DNA of 64,000 bases. It comes from Chloroflexota bacterium. GTDB taxonomy: Bacteria > Chloroflexota > Anaerolineae > Anaerolineales > Villigracilaceae. A program made the translations under genes and the position numbers. Below, piece after piece: positions 1 through 8,225 of the stretch. The stretch is taken from the NCBI GenBank assembly GCA_021414245.1, contig JAIOOU010000017.1, forward strand, positions 186,001-250,000, given 5' to 3'. Within the stretch, counting starts at the first letter, position 1. Every line of letters begins with the position of its first letter. The notes under the pieces are model-generated. The model did not search any database and was not told the DNA's origin. It saw nothing but the letters and a program-made list of their open reading frames with translations.

Positions 1-168
1 GGCAGGCTGAAACCCCCGCCTGCGCCGCCCAAGGTATATCCACCCGCCACCGTTCCCCTGCCGCCCATGATGGGCGACCTAAGTCACTCCGTAATTGATG
101 TGCTGCTCGATATGCCGGAACGCCTGCATACCACCGACTCGGGCGAACAACGGCAGGATCTGGATTGA
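1..168 (+). CDS. 3' end of an unidentified protein (partial)
   Basis: Frame 1 is open from the window edge to a TGA at 166-168, giving 55 C-terminal residues. The first twenty or so are very rich in proline, followed by a more ordinary acidic tail ending in EQRQDLD. The stop lies 10 bases before the thioesterase start, which fits a tightly packed co-directional pair. There are no recognisable motifs, and the body of the gene lies outside the window. It could also be a chance open frame, so confidence is modest. Confidence 0.4.
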   Translation, partial: GRLKPPPAPPKVYPPATVPLPPMMGDLSHSVIDVLLDMPERLHTTDSGEQRQDLD

Positions 169-178
169 GATCCTGCTC

Positions 179-652
179 ATGAACCAAGACCTCACCCCGA
201 AAAATACCCGCGCTTCGCACGTGACCCTGTCACAGCTCATGCACCCCGAGCATGCCAACCTGTTGGGCAATGTGCACGGCGGCTGGATCATGAAACTGGT
301 CGACGAGGCCGGTGCTCTGGCCTGCATGCGGCATGCCCAGAAAAAAGTCGTGACCGTGGCGATCGACTCGATGACCTTTCGCGAGCCCATCAAGATCGGG
401 GACCTGGTGGTGCTCAACGCCGAAGTAACCTACACCGGGCGCACTTCAATGGAAGCCGAAGTGCAGGTGCTGGCGGAGAATCCGATCACCGGGGAACAAA
501 CCCACACCAACACAGCCTATTTGGTCTATGTCGCCCTGGATGATCTAGGCCTGCCAACACCGGTTCCACCTTTGATCGTGGAAACGGCCGAAGAAAAGGC
601 GCGCATGGAAAAGGCGCAAAAACGACAGGCCCACCGCATTTCACTAAAATAA
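179..652 (+). CDS. Acyl-CoA thioesterase (hotdog fold, YciA/ACOT type)
   Basis: 157-residue hotdog-fold protein expected to hydrolyse acyl-CoA to free fatty acid and CoA in the cytoplasm. Visible family features are the N-terminal LSQLMHPEHAN segment, then GNVHGGWIMKLVDEAG on the central helix with the conserved acidic residue, and the VTVAIDSMTFREPIKIGD strand. The frame is open further upstream, but the extra residues are unlike the family and overlap the preceding gene, so I chose the ATG at 179. The last 25 residues are charged and probably unstructured. The acyl-chain preference cannot be read from sequence. Confidence 0.85.
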   Translation: MNQDLTPKNTRASHVTLSQLMHPEHANLLGNVHGGWIMKLVDEAGALACMRHAQKKVVTVAIDSMTFREPIKIGDLVVLNAEVTYTGRTSMEAEVQVLAENPITGEQTHTNTAYLVYVALDDLGLPTPVPPLIVETAEEKARMEKAQKRQAHRISLK

Positions 653-653
653 A

Positions 654-2219
654 TTGCAGGTAAACCCTCCCCCCGCCTTGCAAATAATCCGCAGGCATCC
701 CATTATTCTTCTGCTGGTCATCAACCTGGTGATCGGAATCTTCACTTTCCGTGGATACGGTTATTCATGGGATGAGCCGCTTTTTTACGACTATGCCAAA
801 TCGCTTGGTTACGCCTACTCCCCCACGGAATGGTTCAGCGGGCATTTCAACCTGGAGAATGCCTTCGGCGCCAGCGCCACCGATCACGCCAACCGCGGAC
901 CGGCTTACATCGTGCTGGCACAACCCCTCGTTTCCCTGGCCGAAGCACTGGGACTCGATCAGGCTTCGGCCTGGCATTTAATAAATTTCCTGACCTTTCA
1001 GTTGGGTGTGTACTTTTTGTATCGTCTTGCCCGCAGATGGATGAGTCCCGAGGCTGCGCTCGGTGCCGCGGCCTTGTTTACCTGGCAGCCCTTGTTATGG
1101 GGGCATGCCTTCATCAATCCCAAGGACCCGCCTTTTCTGGTCTTCTTCAGCGGCGCGATGTGCTTCGGACTGGAGATGGTCGATGACCTTGTCCAGGGGG
1201 CAAAATCAAAAGCCGCCAAACTCCTGCTTGCCTCCTTCTTTTTGGGGATCGCCACTTCCATTCGCGTATTGGGACCCCTGGCAGGCGTCCTGGTCGGAGT
1301 GTACGCCCTCGGCCATTTAAAAAAGATCAGCCTGCCGGTGCTTGTAAAATACTTTGCAGGCTTTGCGCTCCTCACCCTGCTGGTTGCCTTCGCGACCTGG
1401 CCGTATTTATGGACGAACCCCCTGCAGAAATTCATCGAAGCCTTTGGTTTCATGTCCGATAATCCCACCCAGTTGAACGTGCTGTTCAACGGTCAGATCT
1501 ATCGCGCCTACGACCTGCCTCACCGATACCTGCCGGTCCTGCTGGTCTACACCCTGACCGAACCGGTCTGGTTCCTGTTCGCCGTGGGACTTGGCATCGG
1601 GTTCTTGAGATCAGATCAGCGCACTCGTTTCGTGCTTGCCCTTATTCTGCTGTGGTTCCTTATTCCGGTTGCCTATGTGCTCCTGCGCAAGCCGCCCATG
1701 TATGACGGCTTCCGGCACTTTCTCTTTATGCTTCCGCCGGTTTTTCTTTTTGCCGGTTTCGCATTTGAAAAAATACTCGAACTCATCCGTCCGCGCTGGG
1801 CCACTTTAACTCTGATCGCCGTTCTGCTGGCTCCGGGTGTGTACAGTTCGGTTCAACTTCATCCCTATGAATATGCCTACTACAACGCGTTTGCCGGTGG
1901 GACAGGGGGAGCCTTCCGCACGTACGAAACCGAATACTGGTTGACCTGCTATCGCGAAGCGCTGCTGCAATTCGATCAACAGGCTCCGCAGGGGGCGCAG
2001 GTATTTGTCAAACGTGAACCGTATATCGCCGCTTATTACGCGGGGCCCAACATCACGATCCGTGATTACCGCACCGAACTCAAGGACATCCAATCGGGCG
2101 ACTTCCTGCTGGTCAATACCCGCTCCAACGAGGATCGCTCCGGTTTCAAGGACGCACCGGTCGTCGTGCAGGTCGGGCGCGCAGGCGCGGTATTTTGCAT
2201 GATCAAACAGATTCCCTAG
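654..2219 (+). CDS. Membrane glycosyltransferase, family 39 (PMT/ArnT-like)
   Basis: 521-residue polytopic membrane protein with about ten or more hydrophobic segments. Near the N-terminus, after the first membrane span, is SWDEPLFYDYA, which resembles the acidic first extracytoplasmic loop of GT39-type lipid-linked sugar transferases, where an Asp/Glu is catalytic. The likely role is transfer of a sugar from a polyprenyl-phosphate donor to a surface protein or glycan. The start is TTG at 654, directly after the thioesterase stop; no better start lies nearby. The deacetylase and FemAB-like genes downstream suggest a cell-envelope locus. Acceptor and donor are unknown. Confidence 0.7.
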   Translation: MQVNPPPALQIIRRHPIILLLVINLVIGIFTFRGYGYSWDEPLFYDYAKSLGYAYSPTEWFSGHFNLENAFGASATDHANRGPAYIVLAQPLVSLAEALGLDQASAWHLINFLTFQLGVYFLYRLARRWMSPEAALGAAALFTWQPLLWGHAFINPKDPPFLVFFSGAMCFGLEMVDDLVQGAKSKAAKLLLASFFLGIATSIRVLGPLAGVLVGVYALGHLKKISLPVLVKYFAGFALLTLLVAFATWPYLWTNPLQKFIEAFGFMSDNPTQLNVLFNGQIYRAYDLPHRYLPVLLVYTLTEPVWFLFAVGLGIGFLRSDQRTRFVLALILLWFLIPVAYVLLRKPPMYDGFRHFLFMLPPVFLFAGFAFEKILELIRPRWATLTLIAVLLAPGVYSSVQLHPYEYAYYNAFAGGTGGAFRTYETEYWLTCYREALLQFDQQAPQGAQVFVKREPYIAAYYAGPNITIRDYRTELKDIQSGDFLLVNTRSNEDRSGFKDAPVVVQVGRAGAVFCMIKQIP

Positions 2220-2265
2220 GTCACGCCGCCCAGCCTGTTTCCATGAATACAAAAATCCCGCATGC

Positions 2266-2271
2266 TATAAT
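2266..2271 (+). promoter_or_regulatory. -10 box for a leaderless transcript of the deacetylase gene
   Basis: A perfect TATAAT lies nine bases upstream of the ATG at 2281, so transcription would start at or next to the start codon. There is no Shine-Dalgarno sequence and no good -35 box. The same geometry is seen before 40298 and 59333. Confidence 0.55.
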
Positions 2272-2280
2272 TATTTGCAT

Positions 2281-3117
2281 ATGACGCCTTCGCCACGCCT
2301 GTTGCTGACCATTGACTATGAATCCTGGTTCGCCCCCTCCCGCAGATATGATTTTCTCAGCTCACAGGATCGCCGCATCCTCGACGACGGCTTTGTATAT
2401 GACGCGATCGACCCCCTGCTTGAAAAATTAAGTCCGGTGAAAACCAGCGTGTATCTGGTGGGGGAATTCGTGGATTGGTATCCTGACCTGCCGCAAAAGA
2501 TCGCACAGGCCGGCCACGAGGTCGGTTTTCATTGCCAGGTGCATCGTCCGTTGAACACCGTGGCAGACATCAAGGATGATCTGGAAAAATCCAGGGAGTG
2601 GCGCGCCAAATATCACGTCACCGGATTCCGCGCCCCGATGATCAACACCATCGAGGAAGTCTATCCGCTCCTGGAGCAAAACGGTTTTTGTTACAGTTCC
2701 TCGCTGTACGCCCCGGCCGGGACCCTGATCCAAAAAGGAAAAATCTGGGAAGTCCCGGTCAGCACCCTGCCCCTACTCGGCCATCCAAAACATATCCTCG
2801 CGCCGCGCCGCATGAACATCCCGTTGGTGCTGGGCGGAGAATTTCCCTATGGCTCGAGCATGATGAGCGGATTGTTCCGCCCGGTTGTATTCAAGATCAT
2901 CGAAAGACAGCTCAAGGCTGGTTTTAGCCCGGTTATCTTCCTGCACCCGTATGAGATCATTTCTCCGGACAACTGGCCGGCTCGTTTCCGCCGCGATCTG
3001 CTCGCCAATCCCCTTCTATATCCCTTCACCTTGAACAAATCCGATTTTCTGCGCGATATCGTAAAAGCCTTCCCCATCTCGACCGTGGCCGAATATGTCA
3101 AAGAGAGCCTGCAATGA
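2281..3117 (+). CDS. Polysaccharide deacetylase family protein
   Basis: 278-residue NodB-homology protein. The first catalytic motif appears as LLLTIDYESW near residue 10 (the Asp expected to act as base), then GHEVGFHCQVHRP around residue 80 supplies metal-binding histidines, and GFRAPM around residue 120 matches the conserved RxP motif. It probably removes N- or O-acetyl groups from a surface glycan. A TTG two codons upstream is possible, but ATG 2281 sits at the right distance from the -10 box. It overlaps the FemAB-like gene by 4 bases (ATGA), implying translational coupling. Confidence 0.75.
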   Translation: MTPSPRLLLTIDYESWFAPSRRYDFLSSQDRRILDDGFVYDAIDPLLEKLSPVKTSVYLVGEFVDWYPDLPQKIAQAGHEVGFHCQVHRPLNTVADIKDDLEKSREWRAKYHVTGFRAPMINTIEEVYPLLEQNGFCYSSSLYAPAGTLIQKGKIWEVPVSTLPLLGHPKHILAPRRMNIPLVLGGEFPYGSSMMSGLFRPVVFKIIERQLKAGFSPVIFLHPYEIISPDNWPARFRRDLLANPLLYPFTLNKSDFLRDIVKAFPISTVAEYVKESLQ

Positions 3118-4136
3118 TCGTTGAAAGGGTCGCAGCGATTAACCTCCCGGACCTGGAGAAGCAGCTTGGCTTCTCCGGTTTGGATTCGTGGATGAAGGTC
3201 GCTCACACGATCTATGCCTACCCGGTCCACCGCCTGATCGCCACCGAAGGGACTCAGCCCTTGGGGGCGCTCTCGCTGGTGGAAGTGACGCATCCGGTTT
3301 TCGGTCATTATCTCGTGACAGCACCCTTCGGCAGCTACGGCGGATTCGCGTATCGATCCATCGAGGCCCGTGACCTGCTGCTTAGCGAGGCGGGCCGGCT
3401 GGCTCGGGAATTGAAAGTCGAATATGTCAATGTACGCTTTGATGAAGGCGAAGCCGTACCGCCCGCAGATTGGGTGCAGCTGCCTTCTTATCACACCTAT
3501 CTGGTGGACCTGCCCGCGACCTCCGAAGAGATTCTCAAGACCTCTTCCTCCGACCACCGCAATCACATCCGCAAATCCTTGAAAAAGGGCTTCAGTGTGC
3601 GCTTCGGCGGCCTCGAATTACTGGATGATATTTACAAGGCCCTGTCGCGCAGCATGCACGAACTGGGTTCGCCCTATCATGCAAAGGATTACCTGAGGAC
3701 CCTGGCTGAGTCACTCGGGAACACGTTGGAATTTGCCGTGCTGTACGACCCGCGCAGGAAGATCGCCGGCGGCGGGGTATTCATCTACCAGGGCGATACG
3801 GTCTCGAACCTGCATGCCAACATCCTGCGCTATGTCCGCTCGAATTACGCGGGCGAATACCTGTATTGGAGCGTGATCGAGCGCGCCATCCAAAAGGGAC
3901 TTAAGACCTTCGATCTCGGCCGCAGTCTGGCTGGTTCGGGCAACGAGGTCTTCAAAATGAAATGGGCCCCGCGTAAAAAACTGCTCGCCTACTGGCACTG
4001 GCTTGCGCCCGGTCACGAGCTTCCGTCTCTGAACCAGAAGAATCCCAAATTTCAGCTCGCCATCGCGGTCTGGAAAAATCTGCCGGCCTTTGTGGTCCGC
4101 CCACTGGGACCACATTTAGTACGAGGCTTGGCTTAG
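3114..4136 (+). CDS. FemAB-like / GNAT-superfamily acyltransferase
   Basis: 340 residues with the tandem-GNAT organisation of FemAB-related proteins. The segment SSSDHRNHIRKSLKKGF, then AGGGVFIYQGDTV and the C-terminal FDLGRSLAGSGNEVFKMKW match the family pattern (GGG followed by a strand, and K-W near the end). Members attach amino acids to peptidoglycan precursors, or act in exopolysaccharide and PEP-CTERM loci. It is coupled to the deacetylase by an ATGA overlap, which favours an envelope glycan role. The actual substrate is unknown. Confidence 0.65.
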   Translation: MIVERVAAINLPDLEKQLGFSGLDSWMKVAHTIYAYPVHRLIATEGTQPLGALSLVEVTHPVFGHYLVTAPFGSYGGFAYRSIEARDLLLSEAGRLARELKVEYVNVRFDEGEAVPPADWVQLPSYHTYLVDLPATSEEILKTSSSDHRNHIRKSLKKGFSVRFGGLELLDDIYKALSRSMHELGSPYHAKDYLRTLAESLGNTLEFAVLYDPRRKIAGGGVFIYQGDTVSNLHANILRYVRSNYAGEYLYWSVIERAIQKGLKTFDLGRSLAGSGNEVFKMKWAPRKKLLAYWHWLAPGHELPSLNQKNPKFQLAIAVWKNLPAFVVRPLGPHLVRGLA

Positions 4137-4144
4137 GGCAATCA

Positions 4145-4747
4145 ATGAACTACATCCTTCACGACTTGCACGGCATTTCTCCCGACAGGCTTCCGCGTCT
4201 CGCGGAGATTCACATGGGCGACCGGGGACTGCTTGCACGACTTGGATATCCCTTCGTGCTGCGCTATTTCGAGATCGCATACAAGGACCCGCGCGTAATC
4301 GGAGTGTACGCTCAGGAGAACGAGAGCGGCGAATTACTCGGATATGGCATCGCTTCGCCCGAACCAGAGTCGTTAACCTCACAGCTGAAGAATGACAGGC
4401 GCTGGTTCATCAAAGAGATTGTCAAATTATTTTTTACGCGCCCGCACGTGTTCATCCAGCTTGTGATTTCGAGCATCACAATTAAAGGACAGATGAACAA
4501 CGAAAGCGACGCCATCGAATGCGTATATTTTTCGGTGGACGCGAAATATCGTGGACAAAAGTTGGGACGCACTTTACAAAGGGCCTTGATGGACGAGTCG
4601 CGCAAGGCGGGCTATAAAAAGATGTTCGCCAGCATAGAGACCTGGAATCAGGCCAGCCTGATCGCCACCCAGTCCAACGGCTTTGTGATTGCGAAGACCT
4701 TCCGCGAAGGGATCTATCATCGCTATCGGATGGAATGCAAGTTATAG
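4145..4747 (+). CDS. GNAT family N-acetyltransferase
   Basis: 200-residue GNAT. The acetyl-CoA-binding motif appears as KYRGQKLGRTL around residue 137, preceded by the strand AIECVYFSVD. The region SIETWNQASLIATQSNGF is the usual C-terminal part, with the Asn and following helix. The start lies 8 bases after the FemAB-like stop, so the two are probably co-transcribed. The substrate cannot be inferred; the context suggests an envelope precursor, but that is speculative. Confidence 0.75.
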   Translation: MNYILHDLHGISPDRLPRLAEIHMGDRGLLARLGYPFVLRYFEIAYKDPRVIGVYAQENESGELLGYGIASPEPESLTSQLKNDRRWFIKEIVKLFFTRPHVFIQLVISSITIKGQMNNESDAIECVYFSVDAKYRGQKLGRTLQRALMDESRKAGYKKMFASIETWNQASLIATQSNGFVIAKTFREGIYHRYRMECKL

Positions 4748-4767
4748 TCATGTACCGGAAGGAAATC

Positions 4768-5742
4768 ATGCTCACACATCGCGAACGAATGCAGGCTTGT
4801 TTGAAAGGCGAACAGACCGACCGCACGCCGGTGGCCTTGTGGCGCCACCATCCAGTCGATGACCAGGACCCCGAACTGCTGGCGGCCGCCACCTTGCATT
4901 TCCAGAACACCTATGACTTCGATCTGGTCAAGGTCACACCGGCCTCTTCGTTTGCGGTCAAGGGTTGGGGCGTGCAGGATCAATGGCTTGGCGATTCGGA
5001 AGGCTCGCGCAGATACACCCGGCGGGTCATTCAAGAGCCGGGCGATTGGGAAAAGCTAAAGCCGCTTGACCCAAACTCCACGCATCTTGCGGGACAACTG
5101 GCCTGCCTGCGCCTCGTCAAGCAGGGACTGGCCCCCGAGACTCCCCTGCTGCAAACCATTTTCAGTCCGCTGGCGCAGGCCAAGAACCTGGCCGGCAACG
5201 ACTTGTTGATCCGGCACCTGCGCGAATATCCCGCAGCCGTGCTGCAGGGACTGCAGACCATCGCAAAAACCACCGCGGACTTCATCGAAGCGGTGCGCGG
5301 GGTCGGCGTGGACGGAGTCTTTTATGCCATCCAGCACGCGCAGGGCGCCTTGTTATCGCTCGACGAGTACAAGACCTTCGGCGTGCCCTTCGACCAGCAC
5401 GCGCTTGAAGCGTCAAAGGACCTGTGGTGCAACATGCTGCACCTGCACGGCAGGGATGTATACTTTTCATTGCTGCGATTTTATGATTTCCAGATCGTCA
5501 ACTGGCATGACCGCGAAACCTACCCCAGCCTGTCCGAGGCGCACAGTCTCTTTCACGGCGCCTTGTGCGGCGGCCTGAGACAGGATACGCTCGTGCTTGA
5601 GGATCAGGCCAAAGTTAAGCAGGAAGCGGCCGATGCCCTCGCGCAGACCAAAGGTCAGCGCTTGATCCTGGGCACAGGCTGCGTCGTGCCCATTACGGCT
5701 TCGCATGGAAATCTGCTCGCGGCCAGAAGGAGCGTCGAATGA
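4768..5742 (+). CDS. Uroporphyrinogen decarboxylase (URO-D) family protein
   Basis: 324-residue URO-D superfamily protein opening with MLTHRERMQACLKGEQTDRTP, typical of the family. The core has LHLHGRDVYFSLLRFYDFQIVNWHDRE, and the C-terminus has ILGTGCVVPITASHGN, which resembles the zinc- and substrate-binding end of corrinoid methyltransferase-like members. I chose ATG 4768 because GGAAGG precedes it; ATGs at 4735 and 4750 are in frame but overlap or abut the GNAT gene and lack a site. Members are either haem-pathway HemE or methyltransferases. No haem genes are nearby, so I do not assign hemE. Confidence 0.7.
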   Translation: MLTHRERMQACLKGEQTDRTPVALWRHHPVDDQDPELLAAATLHFQNTYDFDLVKVTPASSFAVKGWGVQDQWLGDSEGSRRYTRRVIQEPGDWEKLKPLDPNSTHLAGQLACLRLVKQGLAPETPLLQTIFSPLAQAKNLAGNDLLIRHLREYPAAVLQGLQTIAKTTADFIEAVRGVGVDGVFYAIQHAQGALLSLDEYKTFGVPFDQHALEASKDLWCNMLHLHGRDVYFSLLRFYDFQIVNWHDRETYPSLSEAHSLFHGALCGGLRQDTLVLEDQAKVKQEAADALAQTKGQRLILGTGCVVPITASHGNLLAARRSVE

Positions 5743-6293
5743 CATTACGAGTGATCGCCGGATCGGCGAAGGGCAAGAAATTACTGTCGGTGCCGGGCGA
5801 TGCCACCCGCCCTGTCATGGACCGCGTCAAGGAGGCCCTCTTCAACATCCTGCAGGGCGACGTGCAGGACTCGCGCTGGTGGGACACCTTCGGCGGCACC
5901 GGCGCGATCGGCATCGAGGCCTTGAGCCGCGGCGCGGCCTTTGTGCGCTTCTCAGACCTGGGGCGTGAGCCGGTCGAGACCATCTTGAAGAATCTGGCCA
6001 ATTGCCGCTTTACCAACATGGCCGAAGTCCGCAAAGGCGATGCCTTCAGCATGCTTTCGGCGCAGGCCGACCGCCAGTTCGAATATATCTATATCGCGCC
6101 GCCGCAGTACAAGGGCATGTGGTCGCAAGCCTTGAAGATCGTGGACGAACACATGAGTTGGCTGACGGAGGATGGCACGGTCATCGTGCAGATCGATCCG
6201 AGTGAATATGAAGAGATCGATCTGCACAATCTGGTCGAGGGTGAACAGCGCAAGTATGGCAAGACCCTGCTGGTCTTTTACGACCGCGCTTGA
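5739..6293 (+). CDS. rsmD: 16S rRNA (guanine966-N2)-methyltransferase RsmD family
   Basis: 184 residues with the RsmD signatures: LRVIAGSAKGKKL at the N-terminus, RPVMDRVKEALFNIL, and the SAM-binding DTFGGTGAIGIEALSRGA. RsmD methylates G966 of 16S rRNA in the assembled 30S head. It is unusual that motif IV, normally DPPY/F, reads IAPPQY, so the catalytic Asp is replaced by Ala. The rest of the fold looks intact. It overlaps the URO-D gene by 4 bases (ATGA). It may be a divergent but active enzyme or one with altered substrate. Confidence 0.8.
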   Translation: MTLRVIAGSAKGKKLLSVPGDATRPVMDRVKEALFNILQGDVQDSRWWDTFGGTGAIGIEALSRGAAFVRFSDLGREPVETILKNLANCRFTNMAEVRKGDAFSMLSAQADRQFEYIYIAPPQYKGMWSQALKIVDEHMSWLTEDGTVIVQIDPSEYEEIDLHNLVEGEQRKYGKTLLVFYDRA

Positions 6294-6402
6294 GCGGGAA
6301 CACGCAGGAAACCGGAAAGCGCGCCTTGTAATTTCAGTTATACTTATGGCTCCGCGTAAAAATAAAAACGAACCGCGCACGTGCGGTAAAGGAGACAACC
6401 GT

Positions 6403-6873
6403 ATGAAATTACCATTTAAACAACTCATCACCGGCGCCCTAGCGGCAGTCACCCTGCTTTCGGCTTGTGCGCCGCAGGCCACGCCGACAGGCCCCTCCGA
6501 AGCGGATCAGATCGCCACGCGCGCCGTCGAACTGGCTTCCATGATGTTAACCGCCACTGTGGCGGCTTATTCGCCCACACCCCCGCCCACCCACACCCCC
6601 GAACCGACCGCCACCGCCACCATCGAACCCACCCCGGCCGTCGTGCGCCCGCTGACTGTGATCGGCCCGGCCTCCTGCTATTTGAAGCCCGATATCTATG
6701 CCGTCCTGTCCAGCAACATCGAAGACAAGAAACCGGTCGAGATGCTGGCCATCGGCTCCACGGCCGGCTGGTACAAGATCCTCAACCCATATTTCAAGAC
6801 GCCCTGCTGGATCAAGGCCGAGTTTTTGGATATCGACCCGAACATGGATCTCTCGGTCTACCCGACCGAGTAA
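6403..6873 (+). CDS. Lipoprotein with Thr-Pro linker and SH3-like domain
   Basis: 156 residues. An N-terminal lipoprotein signal ends in LLSAC (Cys about 21). A helical stretch follows, then a Thr-Pro linker (residues about 60-85), then an SH3b-like module with CYLKPDIYAVL and a WYKIL strand, ending with CWIKAEFLDID. The two Cys in that module may pair. The start is set by GGAGA before ATG 6403; the frame continues upstream into rsmD but without a signal peptide. The protein is probably anchored outside the membrane. The ligand is unknown. Confidence 0.65.
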   Translation: MKLPFKQLITGALAAVTLLSACAPQATPTGPSEADQIATRAVELASMMLTATVAAYSPTPPPTHTPEPTATATIEPTPAVVRPLTVIGPASCYLKPDIYAVLSSNIEDKKPVEMLAIGSTAGWYKILNPYFKTPCWIKAEFLDIDPNMDLSVYPTE

Positions 6874-6899
6874 AGGCGCTTTCACCGCGAAGGTTAAGA

Positions 6900-6932
6900 A
6901 AACAGGTCCGGCTTGCGTAGCCGGACCTGTTT
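6900..6932 (+). terminator. Hairpin terminator after the SH3-like lipoprotein gene
   Basis: A perfect 14-bp stem (6900-6913 with 6919-6932) around the loop TGCGT, GC-rich in the middle and flanked by A and T runs. It fits a Rho-independent terminator, though the T run is short. Confidence 0.7.
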
Positions 6933-6971
6933 GTATTGAAAATCGTTCCTGCAATCCCGAGTCAAAGTGTG

Positions 6972-7005
6972 TCACATGGTCCTATTGTGTTTTGGGACCA
7001 TGTGA
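6972..7005. repeat. Inverted repeat in intergenic region
   Basis: Perfect 11-bp arms TCACATGGTCC (6972-6982) and GGACCATGTGA (6995-7005) around a 12-base loop. The intergenic stretch 6874-7160 has no convincing gene. It also carries a near-direct repeat of CGAAACCCTTTT at about 7019 and 7098, 80 bases apart. It may be an operator or a transcript structure; there is no T run, so it is not an obvious terminator. Confidence 0.5.
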
Positions 7006-7160
7006 GGGAGCAAAGCTGCGAAACCCTTTTGAAGGGCAGAATAAGAAGTTTATGGTCAGGTATACTTGGGATAGTCGGCAGGGAAAACCCCCATTATCGA
7101 AACCCTTTTAAAGACCAACAAAGAGAAAAACTGATTACCTTCTGCTGATCGGAGGTCTCA

Positions 7161-7541
7161 ATGAACCATAATCGTTTCGCCATTCTTTCCGCGTTTCTGG
7201 TCATGCTCGGAGTCTCACTCTCCTGTTATCCGTCCTTTCACGCGCGCGGTCCGCTCGAATTCAAGCCGGATACCCTGCCTGCCTCGCAAGTGGGCGTCCC
7301 CTATGAAACCAAGATCCATGTCTCACAAAACGATACGCCCGTGATCGACTTCACAGTCTCGCAAGGCGCTCTGCCGCCGGGCCTGGAACTGGTCCGCGTG
7401 CAGGGCGAAGACACGGTCAAATTGAGCGGCATCCCAACTCAATCGGGAACTTTTACGTTTACGATCAGTGTCAGTTGTTATGGAACCAATGTCAGCGGGC
7501 AGACGGGCCAAAAGGAATACAGCATCGTGGTAGAGGAGTAA
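7161..7541 (+). CDS. Lipoprotein with putative Ig-like (He_PIG-type) domain
   Basis: 126 residues. The signal peptide ends at a VSLSC lipobox (Cys about 22). The mature part contains LPASQVGVPYETKI, GALPPGLEL and LSGIPTQSGTFTFTI, the standard pattern of putative Ig / cadherin-like He_PIG domains used in bacterial surface proteins. GGAGG lies before the start. It is probably a small surface-anchored protein. No partner is evident; the genes downstream are small membrane proteins. Confidence 0.65.
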   Translation: MNHNRFAILSAFLVMLGVSLSCYPSFHARGPLEFKPDTLPASQVGVPYETKIHVSQNDTPVIDFTVSQGALPPGLELVRVQGEDTVKLSGIPTQSGTFTFTISVSCYGTNVSGQTGQKEYSIVVEE

Positions 7542-7599
7542 AATCAACCCGGCATGCACTGACTCTTTGGGAGGAAGACAACACTTCAAGGAGAACCAC

Positions 7600-7914
7600 A
7601 TGAACGACCAGAATCAACCGCAATATTTGCCCCCGGCCATCCTGCCCACCAGCACGCTGGCCATCATCAGCCTGATCGCGGGCGTCCTGGGCTTTTTGGG
7701 ACTGCCGATCATCGCCAGCATCGCCGCCATTGTGACGGGCTATGCGGCCCGCAACGAGACCCGTTCGGTCCCGCCCAAAGCGGCCGGTGACGGCATGGCT
7801 ACCGCCGGCATCATCATGGGCTGGATCCAGATCGGCCTGGGCGTGATCGCGATCTGCTGTTTCATCGCCTACTTCGTATTCGTGATCGGCATCGTCAGCA
7901 GCGGCAATAACTAG
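7600..7914 (+). CDS. DUF4190 domain membrane protein
   Basis: 104 residues. After a Pro/Gln-rich N-terminus there are two hydrophobic hairpins: TLAIISLIAGVLGFLGLP with IIASIAAIVTGYAA, then a short polar loop with GDGMATAGIIMGWIQIGLG and a last membrane helix. This is the DUF4190 layout of small two-to-four-span proteins with no known function. The start is ATG 7600, preceded by AAGGAG. It heads a run of closely spaced genes up to 10287. Confidence 0.7.
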   Translation: MNDQNQPQYLPPAILPTSTLAIISLIAGVLGFLGLPIIASIAAIVTGYAARNETRSVPPKAAGDGMATAGIIMGWIQIGLGVIAICCFIAYFVFVIGIVSSGNN

Positions 7915-7928
7915 TCAAGGAGACCCGT

Positions 7929-8213
7929 ATGAAAAACCTCAGCCTTGCAGCCAGGTCCATGCTTTTCCTGGGCCTGTCCATCCTGATCCTGATCGTCGCC
8001 ACCCTGGCGGAGTCTTCGCTGGGCGTCATGTCCCTCGCCGTGCAGCGTATCGTCACCCTGCTCGGGTTCGTGCTGCCCGCCGGGGTGGGCTGTGCGCTGG
8101 GCGTGCTGAGCTGGGTCCGCAAGGAGGGGCATCCCTGGCTGGCATCCGCGGGCGTGATTCTGAACGGTCTGTTCGCCGCCTTTCATATCATGATCGTTTT
8201 GTTTGCGGGATAA
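7929..8213 (+). CDS. Small membrane protein of unknown function
   Basis: 94 residues with three predicted hydrophobic segments (about 12-27, 40-60 and 72-92) separated by short polar turns such as SWVRKEGHPWL. GGAG precedes the start, and the gene lies 14 bases after the DUF4190 gene. I do not recognise the family. The spacing suggests co-expression with its neighbours. Confidence 0.6.
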   Translation: MKNLSLAARSMLFLGLSILILIVATLAESSLGVMSLAVQRIVTLLGFVLPAGVGCALGVLSWVRKEGHPWLASAGVILNGLFAAFHIMIVLFAG

Positions 8214-8225
8214 ACGGAGGGACTC

